From positions 1-15,662 of the forward strand of contig DCHK01000030.1 in NCBI GenBank assembly GCA_002315615.1: DNA of 15,662 nt, written 5' to 3'. Below are positions 1 through 6,421 of the stretch, piece by piece; within the stretch, counting starts at the first letter, position 1; the number at the start of each line of letters is the position of its first letter. The DNA comes from Bacteroidales bacterium UBA1754 (GTDB lineage Bacteria; Bacteroidota; Bacteroidia; Bacteroidales; Paludibacteraceae). The translations under genes were made by a program, and so were the position numbers. Below the pieces are notes generated by a model. It saw nothing but the letters and a program-made list of their open reading frames with translations. It did no database searches and was not told where the DNA came from.

Positions 1-2
1 AA

Positions 3-18
3 TTTTTAGTGGACACTA
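3..18 (+). repeat. Left copy of 16-bp inverted end repeat, possible IS terminus
   Basis: The sequence TTTTTAGTGGACACTA here is identical, as reverse complement, to 15606-15621 at the other edge of the window. Its core TAGTG-GA-CACTA is a near-perfect dyad. Only two bases precede it, so nothing more of the outer element can be seen. A short identical sequence, inverted, at both edges fits the terminal repeat of an insertion sequence whose copies broke the assembly. That is an inference: no transposase is visible. The alternative is a shared upstream regulatory element, because both copies point into the adjacent gene. Confidence 0.5.
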
Positions 19-25
19 GTGATTC

Positions 26-46
26 AAAATTAAAAATTAAAAATTA
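26..46 (+). repeat. Three perfect tandem heptamers AAAATTA
   Basis: Three exact copies of AAAATTA (26-32, 33-39, 40-46) end three bases before the uppP start codon. A degenerate fourth unit, GTGATTC, may precede them at 19-25, directly after the end repeat. The array would lie in the translation initiation region of uppP, where A-rich sequence often stands in for a Shine-Dalgarno in this phylum. Two other arrays in the window share the 7-bp period. Confidence 0.7.
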
Positions 47-49
47 CCT

Positions 50-850
50 ATGGATTGGTTACAAGCATTAGTTTTAGGTTTAGTACAAGGACTTACGGAA
101 TATCTTCCCGTTAGCAGTAGCGGACATCTTACTATTGGTGCATTTTTATTCGGTCTGGATGGCGAAGAGAATCTTGCCTTCACTATCGTTGTGCATATTG
201 CCACCGTACTGAGTACTTTCGTAATACTTTGGAAAGAAATTGTATGGATTTTTAAAGGTTGTCTCAAATTTGAGATGAACGAAGAGACGCATTATTTGAT
301 AAACATTCTAATATCTATGATTCCTGTCGGAATTGTCGGTGTGTTTTTCAAAGATACGGTAGAAAATATTTTTGGTTCAGGTTTGTTCATAGTTGGTTTA
401 ATGTTGTTGCTTACGGCATTTTTGTTGGCACTTTCGTATTTTTTAAGTCCAAAACGAAAAGCAACCATTTCATATAAAGATGCATTCATTATTGGTTTGG
501 CACAAGCGTGTGCTGTAATGCCAGGTCTTTCGCGCTCGGGTTCTACCATTGCTACGGGACTTTTGCTCGGAAACAGAAAAGACAGTTTGGCACAATTCTC
601 GTTCCTTATGGTAATTCCACCTATTCTTGGCGAGGCATTGCTCGATATAATAAAAATGATAAGCCAGGGGTATGAATCTGTTGCTTCTGGTATTTCGCCA
701 GTTGCGCTGATAGTCGGATTTTTTGCGGCTTTCCTCTCGGGTTGTGTGGCTTGCAAATGGATGATTAGCATAGTTAAAAAAGGTAAACTGATATACTTTG
801 CCGCTTATTGTGCCATTGTTTCCATCTTTATTTTTATGTATATTTTTTAA
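50..850 (+). CDS. uppP: Undecaprenyl-diphosphate phosphatase (UppP/BacA)
   Basis: UppP is an integral membrane enzyme that removes one phosphate from undecaprenyl diphosphate, recycling the lipid carrier for peptidoglycan and other surface polymers; it also gives bacitracin tolerance. The 266-residue protein has the usual length and is mostly hydrophobic membrane segments. Both family signatures are present: the Q13xxxE17 motif followed by PVSSSGH (20-26), and PGLSRSGST (158-166) with the catalytic Arg162. The ATG at 50 gives the standard MDWLQA-type N-terminus. truB starts 3 bases after the stop, so the two are surely co-transcribed. In Bacteroidales the gene usually follows ftsX and a DUF3098 gene; here the possible IS end lies 31 bases upstream, and no native promoter is recognisable. 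The call is secure. Confidence 0.97.
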   Translation: MDWLQALVLGLVQGLTEYLPVSSSGHLTIGAFLFGLDGEENLAFTIVVHIATVLSTFVILWKEIVWIFKGCLKFEMNEETHYLINILISMIPVGIVGVFFKDTVENIFGSGLFIVGLMLLLTAFLLALSYFLSPKRKATISYKDAFIIGLAQACAVMPGLSRSGSTIATGLLLGNRKDSLAQFSFLMVIPPILGEALLDIIKMISQGYESVASGISPVALIVGFFAAFLSGCVACKWMISIVKKGKLIYFAAYCAIVSIFIFMYIF

Positions 851-853
851 GAG

Positions 854-1546
854 ATGGATTTCGAGGCAGGAGAGGTTTTATATTTCAACAAACCATTTGG
901 GCAGACTTCGTTTTTCCTTGTGAAAAAGGTTAGAAACGCCATTTGTCGCAAATTGGACATAAAAAAACTGAAAGTGGGACACGCAGGAACGCTCGACCCT
1001 TTGGCAACAGGCGTTCTGATAGTTTGCACAGGCAAGAAAACTAAATGTATCGACGATTTTCAGTTTCAAACAAAAGAATATATCGCCACGCTGCAATTGG
1101 GCGCTACTACACCATCTTTCGATTTGGAGAAACCGATAGATGCAACATACGAAACATCGCACATAACCCGCGAACTTGTGGAACAAACTTTGCAGAAATT
1201 TATTGGACGAATAGAGCAAGTGCCGCCTACATTTTCGGCAGTGAAAGTTGACGGAAAACGTGCCTACGAACTTGCCAGAAAAGGAGAAGAAGTTGATTTG
1301 AAACCAAAAATTCTTGTAATTGACGAAATAGAACTACAAGAATACGACGATGATAAAAAAATTGCGAAGATACGTGTTGTGTGTAGTAAGGGAACTTACA
1401 TTCGCGCCCTTGCAAGAGACATTGGCGAGGCATTAAATTCGGGTGCACACCTTATTGGATTGCAACGCACGCGCATTGGCGATATAAAATTGAATGACTG
1501 CATTGAGTTAGATGATTTTCTTACATCAATCGACAGCGAAAATTAG
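854..1546 (+). CDS. truB: tRNA pseudouridine(55) synthase TruB
   Basis: TruB converts uridine 55 in the T-loop of tRNAs to pseudouridine. The protein has 230 residues. The catalytic motif HAGTLDPLATG begins at residue 43, placing the nucleophilic aspartate at D48, as in the E. coli enzyme. Further family blocks are the N-terminal NKPFGQTSF (12-20), VPPTFSAVKVDGKRAYELAR in the middle, and CSKGTYIRALARDIG towards the C-terminus. It is shorter than the roughly 310-residue E. coli protein and ends soon after the catalytic domain, so the C-terminal PUA-like RNA-binding domain is reduced or absent, which is common in this phylum. The tryptophan usual in the N-terminal GWTSF block is Q17 here. It starts 3 bases after uppP and lies 23 bases before queA, the middle gene of a three-gene operon. 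Confidence 0.97.
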   Translation: MDFEAGEVLYFNKPFGQTSFFLVKKVRNAICRKLDIKKLKVGHAGTLDPLATGVLIVCTGKKTKCIDDFQFQTKEYIATLQLGATTPSFDLEKPIDATYETSHITRELVEQTLQKFIGRIEQVPPTFSAVKVDGKRAYELARKGEEVDLKPKILVIDEIELQEYDDDKKIAKIRVVCSKGTYIRALARDIGEALNSGAHLIGLQRTRIGDIKLNDCIELDDFLTSIDSEN

Positions 1547-1569
1547 AAAATAAATATAAATCAAATATA

Positions 1570-2613
1570 ATGAAACTATCAAAATTCAAATTCAAATTAC
1601 CAGAGGAACAAATTGCATTGTATCCTACTGAAAACCGCGACGAATCACGTTTGTTGATTGTGGACAAAAAGACTGGAAAAATTGAACATCGTCAGTTCAA
1701 AAATATTATCGAATACTTCGACGAACACGATGTGATGGTATTTAATGACACCAAAGTTTTTCCTGCTCGCCTATATGGAAACAAAGAAAAAACTGGTGCC
1801 AGAATTGAAGTTTTTTTGCTTCGAGAATTGAACCGCGAATACAAGTTTTGGGACGTGTTGGTTGACCCTGCTCGTAAAATTCGTATCGGTAACAAACTAT
1901 ACTTTGGCGACACGATGGTGGCAGAGGTTATTGACAATACCACATCGCGTGGACGTACCTTGCGATTCCTTTTCGACGGTGATTACGAAGATTTCAAAGA
2001 AAAATTGATGGCTTTCGGCGAAACGCCACTACCTACATTTATACAACGTGCTGTAGAACCCGAAGATGCCGACCGCTACCAAACCATTTATGCAAAAAAT
2101 GTTGGAGCCGTTGTAGCACCTGCGTCAGGACTTCATTTCAGTCGCGAACTGATGAAACGCCTTGAAATTAAAGGTATTGATTTCTCGTTCCTTACGTTAC
2201 ACGCTGGTCTTGGCAACTTCCGCGAAATTGATGTAGAAGACCTTACTAAACACAAAATGGACTCCGAACAAATGATTGTTTCGGAAGAAGCAGCAAGCAT
2301 TATAAACAAAGCGAAAGATACTCGCAAAAATATCTGTGCTATTGGTACAACTACTTTGCGTGCAATGGAGACAACTGTAACTGCCGATGCACACATTAAA
2401 GCATTCGATGGTTGGACAAACAAATTCATTTTCCCACCATACGACTTTTCGGTTGCCAACAGATTAGTTTCTAATTTCTATTTGCCAATGTCAACGTTAT
2501 TGATGATAGTTTCGGCATTTGGAGGTTACGAACTTACAATGGACGTTTACGACACCGCCATTAAAGAAGGCTACAAATTCGGTCCATACGGCGATGCAAT
2601 GTTGATTTTGTAG
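1570..2613 (+). CDS. queA: S-adenosylmethionine:tRNA ribosyltransferase-isomerase QueA
   Basis: QueA transfers and isomerises the ribosyl part of S-adenosylmethionine onto preQ1 at the wobble position (G34) of tRNAs for Asn, Asp, His and Tyr, giving epoxyqueuosine. The 347-residue length is normal. Visible family blocks are FNDTKVFPARLYGNK (58-72), TPLPTFIQR (152-160), GAVVAPASGLHFSREL (179-194), LTLHAGLGNF (208-217), and the C-terminal FIFPPYDF and SNFYLPMSTLLMIV blocks. The variants PASGLHF and HAGLGNF, in place of the commoner PTAGLHF and HVGxGTF, are typical of Bacteroidales QueA and support that placement. It follows truB after 23 A/T-rich bases without an obvious promoter, so it is probably the last gene of the uppP-truB-queA transcript, ending at the hairpin at 2628-2671. 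Confidence 0.98.
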   Translation: MKLSKFKFKLPEEQIALYPTENRDESRLLIVDKKTGKIEHRQFKNIIEYFDEHDVMVFNDTKVFPARLYGNKEKTGARIEVFLLRELNREYKFWDVLVDPARKIRIGNKLYFGDTMVAEVIDNTTSRGRTLRFLFDGDYEDFKEKLMAFGETPLPTFIQRAVEPEDADRYQTIYAKNVGAVVAPASGLHFSRELMKRLEIKGIDFSFLTLHAGLGNFREIDVEDLTKHKMDSEQMIVSEEAASIINKAKDTRKNICAIGTTTLRAMETTVTADAHIKAFDGWTNKFIFPPYDFSVANRLVSNFYLPMSTLLMIVSAFGGYELTMDVYDTAIKEGYKFGPYGDAMLIL

Positions 2614-2627
2614 AAATTACCAATAAT

Positions 2628-2671
2628 AACAAAATCGCCCTCTCAGCAACCGTTGAGAGGGCGATTTTGTT
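2628..2671. terminator. Bidirectional intrinsic terminator between queA and alaS
   Basis: A perfect 18-bp inverted repeat (2628-2645 with 2654-2671) encloses an 8-base loop. The G/C-rich core is CGCCCTCTCA. The arms begin AACAAAAT and end ATTTTGTT, so a T-rich run leaves the stem on either strand. It lies between the stops of the convergent genes queA (2613) and alaS (2685) and can stop transcription from both sides. Confidence 0.93.
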
Positions 2672-2684
2672 TATAATAACGTTC

Positions 2685-5300
2685 TTATTTTATCATATTT
2701 ACGGCGCTTTCGATAGCAGCATTTACGCCATCTGGATTTTTACCGCCTGCAGTAGCCATAAATGGTTGTCCACCACCATTTCCGTCCATTAGTTTAGCGG
2801 CTTCGCGCACCATATTTCCTGCGTGGAAACCTGCTTCTACCATCGACTGACTAAGGAAAATAGTGAGCGAAGGTTTGCTATCAAACACATTTCCAATTAC
2901 AGCCATAAATTTGATATCGGCAAATTTACCTTTCAAATGAGGTACAATACCTTTAATGATATTCGGATTTTCTTGCATCACTGTGCGAATCACTTTCACA
3001 CCATTAATGTCTTCGGCTCTTTGCAAAAGTGTATCGCGCAAATGAAGTATGCGTTCTTGCGAAGCGGCTTCCATCTTCTTGCGAAGGTCGGCATTTTCTT
3101 CGATTGCTTTTTTCACTGCTTGAATTACATCGGGTGCATTGTTGAACAAGTCCTTCAAGCCATTTTGTGCATCTTGCATATTGTCGATAAGAATTTCGGC
3201 ATTTGCTGCAGTAACTGCTTCGATACGACGCACGCCAGCTGCTACAGAACTTTCTGAAATAATACGCAACATACCGATATTACCTGTTGCTTTCACGTGA
3301 GTACCGCCACAAAGTTCTATTGACGTACCATATTGAATTACACGCACTTTGTCGCCATATTTTTCGCCAAAAAGTGCCATTGCTCCAAGTGCTTTTGCTT
3401 CGGCAATAGGCACATCGCGATGTTCTTGCAAAGGTTTGTTTTCGCGAATCGCTTTATTGACCAAATGTTCCGCTTTGCGAATTTCTTCAGGTGTAACTTT
3501 TTGGAAATGAGAAAAGTCGAAACGAAGTGATGCTGGCGAAACGTACGAACCTTTTTGTTCGACGTGCGTACCAAGCACTGCACGAAGCGCCTCGTGCAAA
3601 AGGTGTGTAGCACTATGGTTTGCCTCGGTAGCGCGACGTTTTTCTTCATCTACAGTTGCCACAAATGTAGCATTTACATTTTCGGGCATTTTTGCCAAAA
3701 TATGAACAGGAAGATTATTTTCGCGTTTTGTATCGGTTACTATAAGTTTTTCGTTTGCTTTGCTTAATGTTCCGCAGTCGCCAACCTGACCACCCATTTC
3801 GGCATAAAATGGAGTAACCGACAATACTACTTGATAATATTCTTTATTTTTTTGAACCAATTTACGATAACGAAGAATTTTTGTTTCTGCTTCGAGCGTA
3901 TCGTATCCCACGAATTTTGTTTCGCCTTCGGCAAGCACAACCCAGTCGCCAGTTTCGACAGCAGCAGCATTGCGAGCACGCTCTTTTTGCTTTTGCATTT
4001 CAGCGTTAAATTCGTCTTGGTTCAATGTCAATCCGTTTTCTTTTAGAATAAGTTCGGTAAGGTCTAACGGGAATCCGTATGTATCGTAAAGCGTAAAAGC
4101 ATCTTTGCCACTAATTTCATTTTTGCCCACTTTTTTAGTGTCGGCTATCACATTGTCGAGCAAGCGAATACCAGTTTCGAGTGTGCGAAGGAATGCTTCT
4201 TCTTCTTCCTTAATAACTTTTTCGATGAGCGATTGTTGATGTTTGAGTTCGGGATAAGCCACACCCATATCTTTTACCAACTGAGGCACAAGTGCGTAAA
4301 GGAAGGCATTTTTTCTATTGAGGAATGTATAACCATAGCGTACTGCACGACGAAGAATACGTCGGATAACATATCCTGCTTTTGCATTTGAAGGCAACTG
4401 ACCATCGCAAATGGCAAATGAAATAGTACGAATATGGTCGGCTATTACGCGCATAGCAATGTCCACTTTTGCATCTTTTCCGTATTGTGTGCCACACATC
4501 TCGCCAATAGTTTTCAACATAGGTTGGAACACATCGGTATCGTAGTTTGATGTTTTGCCTTGTACAGCCACGCAAAGTCTTTCAAATCCCATACCGGTAT
4601 CAATTACTTTATTCGGTAAAGATTCAAGAGAGCCATCTGCTTTGCGGTTGTATTGCATAAACACATTGTTCCAAATTTCAATCACTTGTGGATGGTCGCC
4701 ATTTACAAGGTCGCGTCCGTTGATTTTTGCACGTTCGCTATCAGGACGAAGGTCGATGTGAATTTCGGAACAAGGACCACAAGGACCTGTATCGCCCATT
4801 TCCCAAAAGTTATCGTGCTTATTGCCGTTTATAATTCTATCTTCCGATACATATTTTGCCCAAATGGCAGCCGCTTCGTTGTCGCGTTCAAGGTTTTCGG
4901 CAGGCGAACCTTCGAATACGGTTACATAAAGACGGTCTTTATCAAGTTTCAGCACTTCGGTAAGATACTCCCACGCCCAACTGATGGCTTCTGTTTTGAA
5001 ATAGTCGCCAAACGACCAGTTGCCAAGCATTTCGAACATTGTGTGGTGATAGGTATCGTGACCAACTTCTTCCAAATCGTTGTGTTTTCCACTCACACGA
5101 AGACATTTTTGCGAGTCCGCCACACGAGGATATTTGATAGGGTCGTTACCAAGAATAATGTTTTTGAACTGGTTCATACCAGCGTTGGTAAACATCAAAG
5201 TTGGGTCGTCTTTGATAACCATTGGTGCCGAAGGCACAATCTGATGATTTTTTGATGCGAAAAAATCAAGAAAAGATTGACGAATTTCTTGTGCTGTCAT
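2685..5300 (-). CDS. alaS: Alanine--tRNA ligase
   Basis: AlaRS attaches alanine to tRNA-Ala and removes mischarged serine and glycine; it acts in the cytoplasm. The protein has 871 residues from the start chosen here. The class II catalytic core is at the N-terminus, with FTNAGMNQF (37-45) and RVSGKHNDLE (68-77), followed by the WEMGDTGPCGPCSE segment (166-179). The editing domain carries the zinc ligands HSATH (H562 and H566) and CGGTH (C664 and H668), and the C-terminal C-Ala domain ends in a glycine-rich segment. The reading frame extends 12 residues upstream to 5336, but a TATCTTTG promoter box occupies 5341-5334, so the ATG at 5300, giving MTAQEIR, is the likely start. The gene is monocistronic, divergent from the M23 peptidase, and ends at the hairpin shared with queA. 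Confidence 0.98.
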   Translation of the reverse strand: MTAQEIRQSFLDFFASKNHQIVPSAPMVIKDDPTLMFTNAGMNQFKNIILGNDPIKYPRVADSQKCLRVSGKHNDLEEVGHDTYHHTMFEMLGNWSFGDYFKTEAISWAWEYLTEVLKLDKDRLYVTVFEGSPAENLERDNEAAAIWAKYVSEDRIINGNKHDNFWEMGDTGPCGPCSEIHIDLRPDSERAKINGRDLVNGDHPQVIEIWNNVFMQYNRKADGSLESLPNKVIDTGMGFERLCVAVQGKTSNYDTDVFQPMLKTIGEMCGTQYGKDAKVDIAMRVIADHIRTISFAICDGQLPSNAKAGYVIRRILRRAVRYGYTFLNRKNAFLYALVPQLVKDMGVAYPELKHQQSLIEKVIKEEEEAFLRTLETGIRLLDNVIADTKKVGKNEISGKDAFTLYDTYGFPLDLTELILKENGLTLNQDEFNAEMQKQKERARNAAAVETGDWVVLAEGETKFVGYDTLEAETKILRYRKLVQKNKEYYQVVLSVTPFYAEMGGQVGDCGTLSKANEKLIVTDTKRENNLPVHILAKMPENVNATFVATVDEEKRRATEANHSATHLLHEALRAVLGTHVEQKGSYVSPASLRFDFSHFQKVTPEEIRKAEHLVNKAIRENKPLQEHRDVPIAEAKALGAMALFGEKYGDKVRVIQYGTSIELCGGTHVKATGNIGMLRIISESSVAAGVRRIEAVTAANAEILIDNMQDAQNGLKDLFNNAPDVIQAVKKAIEENADLRKKMEAASQERILHLRDTLLQRAEDINGVKVIRTVMQENPNIIKGIVPHLKGKFADIKFMAVIGNVFDSKPSLTIFLSQSMVEAGFHAGNMVREAAKLMDGNGGGQPFMATAGGKNPDGVNAAIESAVNMIK

Positions 5301-5333
5301 ATTTTGTATATAAAAAAATTGCAAATAAACACG

Positions 5334-5341
5334 CAAAGATA
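5334..5341 (-). promoter_or_regulatory. Predicted -7 promoter box for alaS
   Basis: The minus strand reads TATCTTTG, an exact match to the Bacteroidetes -7 consensus TAnnTTTG, with 33 bases between it and the alaS ATG. A weak -33 match, TTTA instead of TTTG, lies 19 bases upstream. Its place decides the alaS start in favour of 5300. The minus-strand string TTATCTTTGYGTG recurs before the esterase gene. Confidence 0.55.
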
Positions 5342-5388
5342 AGGAAAAGAAATAATATAGTAAATTTTCTTTTTTATTCTTTCTTAAT

Positions 5389-5396
5389 TATATTTG
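5389..5396 (+). promoter_or_regulatory. Predicted -7 promoter box for the M23 peptidase gene
   Basis: TATATTTG matches TAnnTTTG exactly and ends 23 bases before the ATG at 5420. TTTC, three of four bases of the -33 consensus, lies 19 bases upstream at 5366-5369. Together with the alaS box it makes 5301-5419 a divergent promoter region. Confidence 0.5.
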
Positions 5397-5419
5397 CAAT
5401 AGCGAACAAAAAGGGAAAA

Positions 5420-6388
5420 ATGGCAAAACCGAAATATCATTTTAATCCTAAAACTCTGACGTATGAAAAAATAGAGCATTCCGTGTTTTACTATGTGAAA
5501 CGCGTATTGTTCCATTTGTTTTCGGGCATATCTTTGGGTTTGCTTTTTTTCATCGCATTTATTTTTTTGTTTGAATCGCCACGCGAAAAACAACTATCTG
5601 ACCAAAACAAAAAACTCCGTTCGCAATACAATTTGCTGAATAGGAAAATGGACGTGGTGCAAGATGTACTGAATGACATTCAGCAACGCGACAATAATAT
5701 GTATCGTGTTATTTATCAGGCAGAACCGATACCCGAATCGGTGAGAAACGCCAACTACGTAAACAACAATCAGTACAAAGATTTGCAAAACAATTCTAAC
5801 ACCGAATTGATGGTGAATACAAGCAAGCGAATGGACCAACTTTCGCGACAATTGTACATACAATCGCTCTCTTTCGACGAAATAGTGGAACTTGCAAAGA
5901 AAAATAAAGAACGACTACAGTGTATTCCTGCCATACAACCAATACTGAACAAAGACTTAAAACGAACAGCATCTGGATATGGTGTGCGCATCGACCCAAT
6001 TTACCAAACACCGAAATTCCACGCAGGAATGGACTTCTCTGCCACGACGGGCTCCGATATTTTCGTTACGGGCGATGGGGTGGTAACTTTTACAGGATGG
6101 AAACAAGGATACGGCAACACTGTGATAGTGAAACACGGATTTGGTTACGAAACCTTGTATGCTCACTTAAGCAAAATAAAAACGCATCGCGGAACGAAAC
6201 TGAAACGTGGCGAAACTATAGGCGAAGTGGGAAGTACAGGAAAATCGACTGGACCACATTTGCACTACGAAGTACGTTACCGAGGAAAAGCGCAAAATCC
6301 TGCCAACTATTATTTTATGGACCTTTCGCCGCAAGAATATGACGAAATGTTGCAACTTTCAGCCAACTGTGGACAAGTGTTTGATTGA
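5420..6388 (+). CDS. Membrane-anchored M23 family (LytM-type) peptidoglycan peptidase
   Basis: This is a predicted zinc endopeptidase that cleaves peptidoglycan cross-bridges or stem peptides in the periplasm. The 322-residue protein has a short cytoplasmic N-terminus, one membrane segment at about 32-51, and a polar, probably coiled-coil stretch at about 55-95. The C-terminal M23 domain (about 190-300) has zinc ligands H201 and D205 in HAGMD and H282 in HLH, plus H249 in YAHLS and H280 of HLH, so the active site looks complete. Without a signal-peptidase site it should stay anchored in the inner membrane. An in-frame ATG at 5222 lies inside alaS and upstream of the predicted promoter, so the ATG at 5420 is preferred. 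The FNPKTLTYEKI start is of a Bacteroidales type often encoded near alaS. The exact substrate is unknown. Confidence 0.93.
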   Translation: MAKPKYHFNPKTLTYEKIEHSVFYYVKRVLFHLFSGISLGLLFFIAFIFLFESPREKQLSDQNKKLRSQYNLLNRKMDVVQDVLNDIQQRDNNMYRVIYQAEPIPESVRNANYVNNNQYKDLQNNSNTELMVNTSKRMDQLSRQLYIQSLSFDEIVELAKKNKERLQCIPAIQPILNKDLKRTASGYGVRIDPIYQTPKFHAGMDFSATTGSDIFVTGDGVVTFTGWKQGYGNTVIVKHGFGYETLYAHLSKIKTHRGTKLKRGETIGEVGSTGKSTGPHLHYEVRYRGKAQNPANYYFMDLSPQEYDEMLQLSANCGQVFD

Positions 6389-6421
6389 TTTTTATTTTGA
6401 TTGTTAAAATTTGTTAATGTT

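Noticed and set aside
4653..5255. 200-residue open frame antisense to alaS, and similar long antisense frames in rel and oadA
   Set aside because: They lie wholly inside strongly conserved genes, have compositions expected of shadow frames rich in Phe, His and Cys, and show no recognisable motif.
5301..5336. Upstream alternative start giving alaS 12 more residues
   Set aside because: The upstream ATG overlaps the predicted TATCTTTG promoter box at 5334-5341, and the added residues do not match the family N-terminus, which begins at MTAQEIR.
5222..5419. Upstream alternative start giving the M23 peptidase 66 more residues
   Set aside because: It would overlap the 5' end of alaS on the other strand and lie upstream of the predicted promoter. 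MAKPKYHFNPKTLTYE at 5420 is a natural family start.
6401..6421. TTG start for the Rel protein
   Set aside because: It adds only seven residues, and an ATG at 6422 follows in frame with a sensible N-terminus.
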